The notes under the pieces: generated by a model | Seen by the model: the letters and a program-made list of their open reading frames with translations, nothing else | The model's database searches: none | Told to the model about the DNA's origin: nothing | Assembly: GCA_016190505.1 (NCBI GenBank) | Contig: JACPQM010000063.1 | Coordinates: 1 to 43,727 of the forward strand | Origin: Chloroflexota bacterium | GTDB lineage: Bacteria > Chloroflexota > Dehalococcoidia > JACPQK01 | Length of the DNA stretch: 43,727 bases | Direction of reading: 5' to 3' | Shown: positions 1 through 9,054 of the stretch, in pieces | Layout of the letters: every line of letters begins with the position of its first letter | How positions within the stretch are numbered: position 1 is the first letter of the stretch | Made by a program: the position numbers and the translations under genes

Positions 1-340
1 AACGTGGGGAGACGTACATGTACCTGGCACTGCCCTCGGGACAGACGACCACCTCACCCTGCCCTCTCCGTAAACGGAGGGGGGCCGGAGGTGAGGTGGA
101 CTGTACGCCATCAGCGTACGGCGACAGCCTGTCCACGTGGTGTGCCGACTTTCAACAAACCGTGCCTCTCGGTTCATGGCTCTACATTGGGTCCCGACGC
201 CTCGGGACCTGTGATACTCGCAATGACGGTTGGCGCGCGGCGCTGCATTGTCGTTGCCAGCGAGGACAGAACGGACGTCATTCAAAGCGGTCCTGCCTTG
301 TCCACGGCTACCGGCCGGTAGGTCCGGGACTCCGTCCCGT
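1..340. other. Window edge, no gene recognised
   Basis: I find no convincing coding frame on either strand. The only structure is a short hairpin-like stretch near 62-86 (CTCCGTaaACGGAG core), similar to the small GC-rich palindromes scattered through the rest of the window. It lies downstream of the minus-strand prepilin gene, so it may contain its transcript end. Confidence 0.4.
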
Positions 341-730
341 TCATCGGCGCACCTTGTGGGCCTGAAGGCTCAAGTCCCCCCGTACACCGCTGACAGTGAC
401 GGTGACCACTTGCGCCGTCTGAGCGCTAGCCGTGGAACTCGGGGCGGGGTAGGTGTAGGTTACCGCCGGGGTGAGCGAGACGGAGATAGAGTAGCCCTCG
501 GGGGCTGTGATCAAGGTGTAGTTGGCCGCGTTCTCCTGATAGGTCTGGCGCTGGACATCCTCCATCTGGCTCTGGGCCAGCTCGAAGAGCACAGAGCGGT
601 CATAGGCGTCGTCACTGATGCTGACAGCCGACGCGAGGCCGCTAAGCAGGGAGGGGACGATTACCGCCACGAGCCCCAGACCCAGCACCGTCTCCAGCAG
701 GGTGGCGCCCAACTGTGTTCGTCGCGACAT
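341..730 (-). CDS. Type IV prepilin-like / pseudopilin protein
   Basis: A 129-residue protein with a class III (prepilin) signal. A short basic leader (MSRRTQLG) ends in Gly8 and is followed by ATLLE, with Glu at the +5 position of the mature protein and then a hydrophobic helix of about 20 residues. Prepilin peptidase would cut after Gly8 and the helix would pack into a pilus or pseudopilus core. The rest is a small Thr/Val/Ser-rich beta domain without cysteines. The start is supported by a GGAGG ribosome site 8 bases upstream of ATG. It could be a minor pilin of a type IV pilus or a type II secretion pseudopilin. No assembly genes are visible because the downstream side runs out of the window. 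Confidence 0.75.
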   Translation of the reverse strand: MSRRTQLGATLLETVLGLGLVAVIVPSLLSGLASAVSISDDAYDRSVLFELAQSQMEDVQRQTYQENAANYTLITAPEGYSISVSLTPAVTYTYPAPSSTASAQTAQVVTVTVSGVRGDLSLQAHKVRR

Positions 731-1022
731 CCGATGCCTCCGGCACTTGAGGGCTACGCTTAAGGCCAGCCTGGCCGTGCACTACCATGCGCTTGTGAGA
801 ACTACCTTGACCAAGCGCTTTCGTGGCTCAAATATACTCCATGCCCCTGGCTCTTGCATATGGAGCTATGTTTCAGAACTGTTGTCTATGCCCATGCTAC
901 ATGTTACAGATTCGTAGGTAGTGCACTAGATTCAGTTGTCACCTGGGGTCACACTGGAGGCGGGACGTACCCAGACAGGAACATAGTGGCTGGCCCCAAG
1001 GGGGCCAAGGGAGAAAAGCACC

Positions 1023-2342
1023 ATGACATTCGTCCGGTTTCGCTCCGGGGGACTCAGATTGACGCTGGCGGCCCTGGCCATTGGCGCGGTAGCTCTTCTT
1101 GGGGCCACCGCCGTAGCGGGAGTATCGGGGAAATCAGGTGGTGGAGGTCAAGGCGGTGGCGGGGCAGGTGGGCAGTCCGGTACAACCCTCAACGCCTACA
1201 AGACAGCGGAGGGCTACTGGGTGCGCCGCCTGGATTACGACTGGAGTGTCGCCAAGCAAGCTACGCCAACCAGCCTGGAGATCAAGCGCGGTGAGACCGA
1301 GTCCGTCCAATACACCATTACGGCCACGCGCTCTGGGCCTGCTCAGACGGACGTCTTCGGCGTGACTGGCCAGGTGTGCGTGACCAACGGGGGTGGAGTG
1401 GCTACCCAGGGTCTGAAGATTGTTGACCAGGTGCAGTACCAGACCGGTGGCGGACCCTACCAGGCCATCTCAGGCGCCAGCCAGACCATCATCCCGCCGC
1501 TGCAACTGGGCCCGGGTGAGACTGGATGCTATGACTACGCCATCAGTTTCGCACCGGTGGCGGGGGCCACCTACCGCAACACGGCGAAGGTGACCATCAC
1601 CAACCACTCCGGGTATCTGCGCGAGCCCTTCGGGCCGGAAGTCAAAGCTGACTTCGGGCTACCCACTTCACACGCCATTGTCGAGGTAGACAACACCGCC
1701 ATGGTGGACGACGTCCAGGCCGTTCCTCCGGGTTTCGCTGCCCAGACAGCGCAGGCTTTCCCTGTGTCCTTCTCCCAGACCGGGCAGGTTTCCTTCACCA
1801 AGCAGGTCACGAACACATCCGCCAGTTGCGGCCAGTATGCCATCCTGGGCAACACCGCCACCTTGACGGAGGGTACCACGGGGCAGACGCGGCAAAGCGC
1901 GGCCCAGGTCCGCATCTACACCGGCGACTGCCCTACCCCCACGCCGGTGCCCACGGCCACCCCCACTCCAGGCACCACCGGGCAGGGCTGCACGCCTGGT
2001 TACTGGAAGAACCACACCTCGGTCTGGGTGGGCTATTGGCCGTCCCAGACAGTGACCAGCGTGTTCGTCCCGGCCGCGCCGTATGTCAGCCCTGTGGACA
2101 CCCTGCTCGATGCCCTGGGCTACAAGGGCGGTAAGACCGCGCAAGGCGCGGCGCAGAGCTTGCTCCGCTCGGGCGTGGCCGCCTTGCTCAACGCGAGCAA
2201 CCCTGCCGTCAACTACCCACGTACGACCGGCCAGATACTCAGCGACGTCAACAGCGCACTGTCCAGCGGTGACCGCAACACCATGATGTCGCTGGCCTCC
2301 ACGCTTGACCTCGATAACAACCTGGGGTGCCCGCTGCGCTAG
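1023..2342 (+). CDS. Secreted protein with C-terminal GCTPGYWKNH domain
   Basis: A 439-residue exported protein. Residues 1-33 are a basic then hydrophobic segment (signal peptide or anchor), followed by a Gly-rich linker at about 36-50. Residues 55-300 form a beta-rich region with paired cysteines that resembles DUF11/Ig-type surface repeats. A Thr-Pro linker (about 304-318) leads to a C-terminal module that begins GCTPGYWKNH (about 322-331). That motif is shared by a widespread group of secreted bacterial proteins whose function is unknown. A GGGAGA ribosome site precedes ATG. The 290 bases between this gene and the divergent prepilin gene are relatively AT-rich and probably hold both promoters, but I could not fix the boxes. 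No enzyme motif is visible; a cell-surface or matrix role is inferred. Confidence 0.7.
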   Translation: MTFVRFRSGGLRLTLAALAIGAVALLGATAVAGVSGKSGGGGQGGGGAGGQSGTTLNAYKTAEGYWVRRLDYDWSVAKQATPTSLEIKRGETESVQYTITATRSGPAQTDVFGVTGQVCVTNGGGVATQGLKIVDQVQYQTGGGPYQAISGASQTIIPPLQLGPGETGCYDYAISFAPVAGATYRNTAKVTITNHSGYLREPFGPEVKADFGLPTSHAIVEVDNTAMVDDVQAVPPGFAAQTAQAFPVSFSQTGQVSFTKQVTNTSASCGQYAILGNTATLTEGTTGQTRQSAAQVRIYTGDCPTPTPVPTATPTPGTTGQGCTPGYWKNHTSVWVGYWPSQTVTSVFVPAAPYVSPVDTLLDALGYKGGKTAQGAAQSLLRSGVAALLNASNPAVNYPRTTGQILSDVNSALSSGDRNTMMSLASTLDLDNNLGCPLR

Positions 2343-2369
2343 AACGGTCCAGTGAATGCCAACAACCCT

Positions 2370-2403
2370 GTAGGGGCGCCCCTATAGATCGGGGCGCCCC
2401 TAC
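2370..2403. repeat. REP-like perfect inverted repeat
   Basis: Two 13-base arms (GTAGGGGCGCCCC and its complement) separated by 8 bases, 27 bases after the stop of the GYWKNH gene. It belongs to the GTAGGGGCG family of palindromes found in most intergenic gaps of this window. It could act as a transcript-end hairpin, but there is no U-tract. Confidence 0.8.
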
Positions 2404-2467
2404 GCATGTCCATCGTGTCTGGCCGATTCCCGTAGCGGCAATTCATGAATTGCGTGGGCGCTGTACT

Positions 2468-3834
2468 ATGCCGCGGCGTCACCTGACATCGCTCGCCTCT
2501 TGTCGTTCTACATTGTTGGTGACGAGGGCTGCCGCCGGATATGCGCAGGCGTCCGAGTCCCTGGCTGCTCGCGCGGAGGCCCAATACGCACCGGGCGAAC
2601 CAGGCCAACTTCAGATCTTCGCCCGGCTGCAACCACCCGGTAGGGTGCAGATGTTGCTGGTAGATGTAGCGGATGTAGAGGCATACCTGGCAGCCGGGGT
2701 GCACAGCCGGTGGGTAGCCGTAGGATAGGGCGTCCGCACCACAGGTCTGTTCCACACGCCCGATAGCCTGGTGGGCGAGTCGGAGGTGGAGTCCGGCCTC
2801 TACAGCCGGGTGCGGCTCCGCGTCGTTGCCGTGACCGCGGTCACTGCCAGTGGCCGGGAGGCACTCTCTCCTCCAGAGGGACCTGTGGAGCTACAGCGCC
2901 CCTTGTCCGTGGCGCCGGGCCAGACCACCTTTGTGCTGCTCGACTTCGGCGCGCGGTCCATCGCAACTTCGCCCGAGGGCAGTCTGCAGTTCGTCCCGGA
3001 GCTGACGGTGCGCGTGCTCGACAGCCCGCCCGGCATTGGTCCCCCGCCCACGCCAACGCCCGTGCCGGGGGGTACACCCACGCCGCCCCACTTGACTGAA
3101 GTCAGTGGTGTGGTGGTAGAGGTGACTCTTGACCGGCTCCTTGTTGGCAGGCGGCTTGTAGCAATTGCCCCGACTACAGAGGTCGAGGCGACTCTAGAGG
3201 GGGTTCCCAGGTCAAAGTCACTGGCGTCGTGGATGCTTTGGGCGTGCTGGTGGCTGCCCGGGTAGTGGTGGAGGCCGCGCCCCCTGCCGAGGCGACGCCC
3301 ACCCTCACTCCCACGCCGGCCCCGCGCCCGTCTCCTGGCCCGACCCCATCGCCGACGCCGACTACCGTGGTGGTGAGCGGCAGGCTGGGGCAGGATGCTG
3401 CCGGGCGCTACGTGGTGGATGGCAAGGTGGTGGCGCTGGACCCGCTGACACAGCTTGTGGGCAAGCTGGAGGTAGGGGCTGAGGTGCGAGTCGAGGGCGT
3501 GGCACAGGCTGATGGCACCGTGCTGGCCACCCGCATCGAGGTGCTGGCCAGCACCCCTACCTCGCCGACTCCCACCCCTTCGCTGGCGGCGCCCGTCCCC
3601 ACACCAACACCAACGCTAGCCCCCACTCCCACCCCCACGCCGCCGGTCACCGTGTTGATTGGCACGCTGACCAGCATCAGCCCTGGGCTGTGGACGGTGA
3701 ATGGCGTTCAGGTGCTATTGAATGCCAGCACCGTGATTGAGGGCCTGCCCCTGGTGGGCCTCCGGGTACGCGTGGAGGGCACCATCCAGCCCGACGGCAC
3801 CATCGTCGCTACCCGCATCACCGTTCTGCCCTGA
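2468..3834 (+). pseudogene. DUF4382 plus DUF5666 secreted protein, broken by a stop and a frameshift
   Basis: Three frame pieces form one protein. Piece one (2468-2728) and piece two (2729 to about 3203) share a frame and are separated only by a TAG at 2726-2728. Together they read as a DUF4382 domain: the region around LLVDVADVEAYL, then GLYSRVRLRVVAV, and FVLLDFGARSI just before ELTVRV. At the G-run 3199-3203 one base appears to be missing. Adding one G joins piece two to piece three (3229-3834) as EGGSQVKVTGVV. The tail carries DUF5666-type repeats (a first one spanning the shift near 3105-3280, then about 3365-3540 and 3650-3834; pattern GAEVRVEGVAQADGTVLATRI) joined by Thr-Pro linkers. 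Such proteins are exported; their function is unknown. The start is uncertain and has no clear ribosome site. Either the gene is decaying or two sequence errors lie here. Confidence 0.72.
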
Positions 3835-3864
3835 CGCTTCCCCCGTTAGGGTGGGTGTAGCAAG

Positions 3865-3892
3865 GTAGGGGCGACCGGCCGGTCGCCCCTAC
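3865..3892. repeat. 28-base perfect palindrome, REP type 1
   Basis: Half-site GTAGGGGCGACCGG followed directly by its complement. An identical copy lies at 13166-13193 and a close variant at 33916-33944. Here the downstream flank (3893-3929, ending GGTGGCGGATTTTGG) matches one end of the larger composite repeat seen at 13099-13265 and 33847-34011. Confidence 0.88.
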
Positions 3893-3912
3893 TGCCCTAC
3901 CGGTAGACATAA

Positions 3913-4059
3913 GAGGTGGCGGATTTTGGCTCCACACGGGTACTGGTCAATGGCTCGGTTTCTACCCTGGTGACGCTGGCGGCCAGCATCGGCAGCCAGG
4001 TAACGGCGACCTACAACGTCCAGACCATGACGGCCATCACGTTGGCCACCGGCGGTTAA
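3913..4059 (+). pseudogene. C-terminal remnant of an exported beta-repeat protein
   Basis: The frame ending at TAA 4057-4059 reads TRVLVNGSVSTLVTLAASIG, then SQVTATYNVQTMTAITLATGG. This resembles the end of a DUF5666-like repeat. No start is available because two stops at 3904 and 3910 lie directly upstream, within the flank of the palindrome. It may be a duplicated tail of the preceding broken gene cut off by the repeat insertion. Evidence is limited to composition and pattern. Confidence 0.35.
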
Positions 4060-4077
4060 GCAGGGCGCGGGCAGCAT

Positions 4078-4111
4078 CAATGGGGGCCTGGCGCACGCCG
4101 GGCCCCCATTG
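4078..4111 (+). terminator. Hairpin terminator candidate
   Basis: Arms CAATGGGGGCC and GGGCCCCCATTG enclose a short GC-rich loop and are followed by GTTTGT. The stem lies after the last coding remnant of the left block and before the gap to the envelope operon. The T-tract is poor, so termination strength is uncertain. Confidence 0.5.
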
Positions 4112-4434
4112 TTTGTACCAAGCAGTCATAGGCTGGGTGAAGTGAAACCATCGGTCTTGGCCACGTGGCGGGGGCGTCCGCCAGAGATAGCACGGGCCCT
4201 TCGGCCAGGCTCAGAGCTTGCCCTCTCCGCCTTGCGGACTCCGTCATGTGCTACCTTCCTTTCCTTACTCCATGGACTTGCCCCAGGCCTTATACTGGGA
4301 GGCGGCCTCAACATGGGGCAGCAGCGGGGGCAAGATTCCCGAGGAACTTTTTCGGTCCAGGGAGCGTCTTTGTTCTTAGGGGTAGTGCGTCTGGTCTGTC
4401 TATCCCTGAGGTAGCCTTCCAGGAGTAATCGCTC
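4112..4434. other. Leader region of the envelope operon
   Basis: No coding frame on either strand has support. It must carry the promoter of the gene starting at 4435, but I could not identify convincing -35 and -10 boxes. An AGGAG ribosome site stands 9 bases before that start. Confidence 0.4.
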
Positions 4435-7146
4435 ATGAGCACAGCCGGCAGGCAACAGGTCAAGCCCCAATCTCGACTCATGGTCTTCGGAGTCCTTGTT
4501 GCACTGGTGTCCGCCGTTTTCGTGCTGGGAACACCGTTTGCTGCCCAGGCCCAGAAGCCCGCTAACGTAACCATCCAGGCCACGGCCGGGTTTGACGGGC
4601 GGGCTCGGACCAGCCATTGGGCCCCGGTTGTTGTGGACCTGGAGAACCTGGGCGCCTCAGACATTGAAGGGGATCTGCGGGTGAGCGCATCCCCAAACTC
4701 CCTCAACGCAATGGACTATATCGAGGATGTCGTGCTGCCGGCGGGAGGCCGCAAGCGCTTCACGCTCTACCTTCCCATGCCGGCAGCCTCGCGGGAAATC
4801 GAGGTAGAGCTTGTGGCCCGGGGGCAGGTGGTCGTCTCCGCACAGCCGCGGGTCACCCTGGTGGCGGAGGAAGACCTCTTCGTCGGCGTCGTGGGCGAGC
4901 GCGCCGGGGCGTACAACTTGCTCACCACTATGGCCCTGCCCGGTGAGCGTCGAGAGACGGTGGTGGTAGCCGTATCCCCTGGAGCGCTGCCGGACCGTCC
5001 CGAGGTGCTGGATGCTTTTGATGTTATCATCCTTCCCGGGCCCTTGGGCAGTCCCCTGCCCGAGACTGCGCGGGATGGGTTAACGGCCTGGTTGGCCACT
5101 GGCGGCACGCTGGTCCTACCAGCGCGCGCCGAGGGGGAAGACCTATCCCGGCTGCTCCCGGCAGACTTGCTGCCGGCAACACCAGGCACCCAGCGGCAGC
5201 TTGAAGATGCCTCTGCCTTCGAGAAGCTGGGGGGGGAGCCCCTACCCGCAGGCGCGCCGGTCACAGTGCTGGACCGCAGTGCCGTCTCCGGCCAGGTGCT
5301 GGCCGAGCAGGAAGGGGTGCCTCTGGCGGTGCTGGGGAGCTACGGAGCCGGACGCGTGCTCTACCTGGCTTTCGACCCATCTGCCCAGCCATTTCTGAGC
5401 TGGGCCGGCATGGCCCGAACCTGGGAAACGCTCCTGTTGCAGAGCCTCCCTGCTTCGGCGACGACCCCTTATATCCCACCCACGGTGCGTTACTTCCGTG
5501 GGCCGTCCCAATGGAGCCAGTGGCTGTACAACGCGGTGATCAATCTCCCGTCGTTGGAGGCGCCGTCCACCAGGCTCCTCATCGGGCTGATAGCCGGCTA
5601 TATTCTGCTGGTGGGGCCGATCAACTTCCTGCTACTGCGGCGGCTCCGGCGGGCCACGCTGGCGTGGGCCACAGTCCCCGCCCTGGTGCTGGTCTTCTCC
5701 GGTGGCACCTACTTCCTGGCCGTGCAGGCCAAAGGGAACGACGTGAAAGTCAGTGCCATCAACGTCGTACACTGGATGCCCCACAGCGAGTGGGCACGCG
5801 TGCACAAGGCCGCGGGCGTGTTCGTTCCCAGGGAGGGCGACTACACCGTAGACATGCCCGGCAAGGGCCTCCTGTCCTCGATGCTCCCCTACGACTACCG
5901 CTACTCCGGTGGTGCCGGCCCAGTAGGTCCCGGCGATGCAGGGCTGAGCATCCGACAAACGGAGGATGGCAGCCAGGCCCGGCTGAGCAATATGAGCATG
6001 TGGACCGCGCAGGCGTTGTGGACTGAGTCAGTGGAGCGGGTGCCGGAGCGCCTCGACGCCGACCTGTACATCGAGGGCGACCGGCTCAAGGGGACCGTGA
6101 CCAACGGCACGGGCATGGCCATCGAGGGTATCTGGCTGGGCACTGGCAGTGGGGCGGCAGACCTGGGGACTCTGGCTCCAGGCGGCACGGCCAGTGTAGA
6201 TGTGCCCCTTACCAGTACCTCGGCCAGGTCGGCGGATGACCTGCTACAGCGCATCCAGTCCTCAAACCCTGCGGTCAACAGCCCCGTGGAGGCCCGCAGG
6301 CGGGAGCGGCTGACCCAGGCCCTTCAGGCGGCCATCCAGGGCGCCTACGAGCACGGGCCGGACAGGGCGCAAGCCCTGCTGGTCGGCTGGAGCGACAACG
6401 CGCCCCTCGGCGTCGAAGTCAACGGGAGGCAACCCTCTGGGAGTGCCCTCACCGTGCTGGTCCAGCCGGTAACGCCCCGCCTCCGAGGCGCCTTCAGGGT
6501 GCCCGGAGGTATGCTCGGGGTCCGGGTGCTGGACGTGGAGACCAAGCAGGACGGCGTTGGTCTCCACTCGATCGGCTTCAGCGGCCAAGGCGGCCAGTAT
6601 GGCAGGAACTTCAGCGAAGGCAACATTACCTACCAGTTCGAGTTGCCCTGGCGGGACATGGCTCTGGAACGCCTGGCGGTACAGGTCCCCTTCAGCGGCT
6701 CCACGCCGGTACAGGGACTGGAGGTGCAGGCCTACCGATGGGAGGACGGGACCTGGGACACGCTGGACCTGAGCACCGTACCCATCCAATCGGGCGTATC
6801 GGGGCCAGTGCCGGGCCGCGCGTACAACCCCCCGTATATGTATGCGTATCCACCATCTGGCCCCCCAACACCGGCGCCTGTGCCTCGCCCTGGAATGGTG
6901 TCTGGCCCGACGTCCCCCAGTTCCATTACCGCTACCGTATTCGTGATGTCGGATGCCTTCTATGGTCCTAGTTTCAGCCAGGCACTGGAGGGAGAGATTG
7001 GCGGAGACGACCCTTCTGCCTACCTCTCCAGCGCCGGCATGGTCCGGGTCCGGCTGGCCATCGGGGGATCCGGGGCACCTTCGACGCAGCCGGTGACGCT
7101 GGGTATGCCCACCCTGGCCCTCCAGGGGGTGGCCCATGGCCCGTGA
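4435..7146 (+). CDS. Large membrane protein with glutamine-amidotransferase-like fold
   Basis: A 903-residue protein. Residues 15-39 are an export signal or anchor. A beta domain follows (about 45-140), then an alpha/beta region (about 145-340) with features of the class I glutamine-amidotransferase-like fold found in membrane proteins next to ABC and vWA genes (VIILPGPLGS, AWLATGGTLVLPA, GSYGAGRVLYLAFDPS). I see no catalytic Cys-His-Glu triad, so it is probably a binding domain. Two membrane helices at about 379-402 and 410-430 carry a short basic loop (LLRRLRRA). The remaining ~470 residues are extracytoplasmic, with a Pro-rich stretch near 800-825. The start is set by AGGAG 9 bases upstream. 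It overlaps the ABC ATPase gene by 11 bases, so the two are probably translationally coupled. A sensor or substrate-binding part of the ABC system is inferred. Confidence 0.7.
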   Translation: MSTAGRQQVKPQSRLMVFGVLVALVSAVFVLGTPFAAQAQKPANVTIQATAGFDGRARTSHWAPVVVDLENLGASDIEGDLRVSASPNSLNAMDYIEDVVLPAGGRKRFTLYLPMPAASREIEVELVARGQVVVSAQPRVTLVAEEDLFVGVVGERAGAYNLLTTMALPGERRETVVVAVSPGALPDRPEVLDAFDVIILPGPLGSPLPETARDGLTAWLATGGTLVLPARAEGEDLSRLLPADLLPATPGTQRQLEDASAFEKLGGEPLPAGAPVTVLDRSAVSGQVLAEQEGVPLAVLGSYGAGRVLYLAFDPSAQPFLSWAGMARTWETLLLQSLPASATTPYIPPTVRYFRGPSQWSQWLYNAVINLPSLEAPSTRLLIGLIAGYILLVGPINFLLLRRLRRATLAWATVPALVLVFSGGTYFLAVQAKGNDVKVSAINVVHWMPHSEWARVHKAAGVFVPREGDYTVDMPGKGLLSSMLPYDYRYSGGAGPVGPGDAGLSIRQTEDGSQARLSNMSMWTAQALWTESVERVPERLDADLYIEGDRLKGTVTNGTGMAIEGIWLGTGSGAADLGTLAPGGTASVDVPLTSTSARSADDLLQRIQSSNPAVNSPVEARRRERLTQALQAAIQGAYEHGPDRAQALLVGWSDNAPLGVEVNGRQPSGSALTVLVQPVTPRLRGAFRVPGGMLGVRVLDVETKQDGVGLHSIGFSGQGGQYGRNFSEGNITYQFELPWRDMALERLAVQVPFSGSTPVQGLEVQAYRWEDGTWDTLDLSTVPIQSGVSGPVPGRAYNPPYMYAYPPSGPPTPAPVPRPGMVSGPTSPSSITATVFVMSDAFYGPSFSQALEGEIGGDDPSAYLSSAGMVRVRLAIGGSGAPSTQPVTLGMPTLALQGVAHGP

Positions 7147-8077
7147 GCCGGCCATCGTGGTGGAAGGGTTGGTCAAGCGCTACGGCAGGTTTACCGCCCT
7201 GGATGGTGTGAGCTTCTCCGTGGAGCGGGGCAGCATCTACGGCTTCATCGGCCCCAACGGCGCCGGTAAGACCACCGCCTTGCGCATTCTGGCCACCCTC
7301 ATGCTCCCCACCGAGGGCCGGGCGTGGGTGGCGGGGGCCGATCTGCTGGGTAGCCCCAGGGACGTGCGCCGCCACATCGGCTACATGCCGGACTTCTTCG
7401 GCGTCTATGACGACCTGACCGTATGGGAGTACCTGGAGTTCTATGCCCAGGCCAACGGACTGCCCCGGGACCGCTGGCGTCGCACCATCGCCGACCTGCT
7501 GGAGCTGGTGGACCTGGGCGCCAAGCGCGGCGACTACGTGGAGGCCCTGTCTCGCGGCATGAAGCAGCGGCTGGGGCTAGCCCGCTGCCTGGTCCACGAC
7601 CCCGATGTGCTCCTGTTGGACGAGCCTGCCTCCGGCCTGGACCCCCGCGCCCGCGTTGAGCTGCGCGAAGTGCTGCGGGAGCTGCCCCGCATGGGCAAGA
7701 CGGTGCTCATCAGCTCCCACATCCTGCCAGAGCTGGCGGACGTCTCCACCCAGGTAGGCATCCTGCACGGGGGCAGGATGGTGGCTTCCGGAAGTGTGGA
7801 CGAGATCCAGGTCCAATTGGGCACCAGCCGGGTGCTGGAGGTTCGCGTGCTGGGGGACGCCGAGAACGCGGCCCGCGTGCTCGAGGGGTTGCCTGGCGTG
7901 GGTGGCGTGGATGTGGCAGAGGGGCTGGTGCGTGCCTCCTTCACCGGGGGCCTGGACGGGCAGGCGGCAGCCCTGAGGGCACTGGTGGAAGCGGGCATCG
8001 AGGTGGTCAGCTTCAATGCTGCGGGTGGGCTGGAAGAGCTGTTCATGGCTCTCACGGAGGAGGAGACCGGAGAATGA
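7136..8077 (+). CDS. ABC transporter ATP-binding protein (ABC-2 / CcmA type)
   Basis: A 313-residue ATPase subunit. Walker A GPNGAGKTT is at about residues 39-47, the signature LSRGMKQRL at about 138-146, Walker B VLLLDEPASGLDP at about 159-171, and the switch histidine in ISSHIL at about 194. The C-terminal ~90 residues are the extension typical of NatA/CcmA-like ABC-2 ATPases. Two dimerised copies would power the membrane partner encoded next. The ATG lies inside the end of the preceding gene. The TGA stop overlaps the next ATG as ATGA (8074-8077), so the pair is translationally coupled. The substrate is unknown; export or remodelling of envelope components fits the neighbours. Confidence 0.92.
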   Translation: MAREPAIVVEGLVKRYGRFTALDGVSFSVERGSIYGFIGPNGAGKTTALRILATLMLPTEGRAWVAGADLLGSPRDVRRHIGYMPDFFGVYDDLTVWEYLEFYAQANGLPRDRWRRTIADLLELVDLGAKRGDYVEALSRGMKQRLGLARCLVHDPDVLLLDEPASGLDPRARVELREVLRELPRMGKTVLISSHILPELADVSTQVGILHGGRMVASGSVDEIQVQLGTSRVLEVRVLGDAENAARVLEGLPGVGGVDVAEGLVRASFTGGLDGQAAALRALVEAGIEVVSFNAAGGLEELFMALTEEETGE

Positions 8078-9054
8078 GGCTTGCCCTTAGCCCAGCAAAG
8101 GACCATCTCCTGGTCAACCTGGCGGTGCTGATCCGGGAGCTCCGGACTCGTATGCGGGGCCGCCGGGCGGCCATCATCATCACCCTCTACCTCGCGATGC
8201 TGGCCATCGGGGGCGCCCTGGTCCTGGAGGCTCAGCGGACCTCCATGCAGTTCAGCTACAACCCGGCAGTCGCGGCCCGCACCGGCACCCAGGTCTTCAC
8301 GGTGCTGGCCATCCTCCAGATGGCGCTGGTGGTGTTCATCGTGCCCGGCCTCACCGGTGCGGCTATAGCCGGGGAGCGTGACCGGCAGACGCTGGACCTG
8401 CTGTTGAGCACCCAGGTGTCTTCCCTGGGGATTGTATTGGGCAAGCTGCTATCTTCGATCTCGTACGTCCTGCTGCTGCTTCTGACGGCGCTGCCCATCT
8501 TTAGCCTGGCATTCCTCTTCGGTGGCGTTTCACCCCGGCAGGTTGCCGTGGTCTTCCCTATCTACCTGGGAGCAGCCATGGCCCTGGGCAGCCTGGGGGT
8601 GACATTGTCCACGTGGCTGCGCCGCGGGCAGTTGGCCACCATTGCGGCCTACGCCCTCACCTTTGCCCTGATCCTGGGCACTCTGGGCCTCAGCGTATAT
8701 ATCATGGCAAACGTGCCCGTCTACCCCCCACCCTCACCCCCTCCGCCATACTCGCCCTCCTCCACAGTGCAATTCGCGGCCACCCGGGGTTCCTCCTGGC
8801 AGTGGGCCCACGCGCCCCTGGTGTTCAACCCGTTCATGGGGCTGGTCAGCGTGCTTCCGGGCCTGGGCGTGCCCTTCTCCACCCAGGGCCACTGGGGCGG
8901 ATTCGCCTTCTGGCAGGCCAACCTCGTTGCTGACGCTGTCATTGTCCTGGTCTGTACCTGGCTGAGCGTCGTGGGGCTACGCCCCCGGCGGCGACGGCTG
9001 CGGTTCTGGCGCCGCCACCGCGCCGCCGCATCCCTAACGGAGGCCACGCCATAG
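8074..9054 (+). CDS. ABC-2 type permease subunit
   Basis: A 326-residue integral membrane protein with about six helices: the first near residues 27-50, a cluster at about 90-125, then about 150-230, and a last helix near 283-306. After helix two the motif ITGAAIAGERDRQTLDLLL-like sequence (here GAAIAGERDRQTLDLLLST) is the hallmark loop of the ABC-2 family. A Pro/Ser/Tyr-rich extracytoplasmic loop (about 217-235) is unusual. The tail is Arg-rich and cytoplasmic. Translation is coupled to the ATPase gene through ATGA. Together with the ATPase and the 903-residue protein it forms an ABC system of the GldF/NatB kind; the cargo is not evident. Confidence 0.88.
   Translation: MRLALSPAKDHLLVNLAVLIRELRTRMRGRRAAIIITLYLAMLAIGGALVLEAQRTSMQFSYNPAVAARTGTQVFTVLAILQMALVVFIVPGLTGAAIAGERDRQTLDLLLSTQVSSLGIVLGKLLSSISYVLLLLLTALPIFSLAFLFGGVSPRQVAVVFPIYLGAAMALGSLGVTLSTWLRRGQLATIAAYALTFALILGTLGLSVYIMANVPVYPPPSPPPPYSPSSTVQFAATRGSSWQWAHAPLVFNPFMGLVSVLPGLGVPFSTQGHWGGFAFWQANLVADAVIVLVCTWLSVVGLRPRRRRLRFWRRHRAAASLTEATP

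Noticed and set aside
6262..7176. A 304-codon minus-strand frame opposite the 903-residue membrane protein
   Set aside because: A common artefact of high-GC coding DNA; its translation is low-complexity and His/Gly/Arg-rich without a family match.
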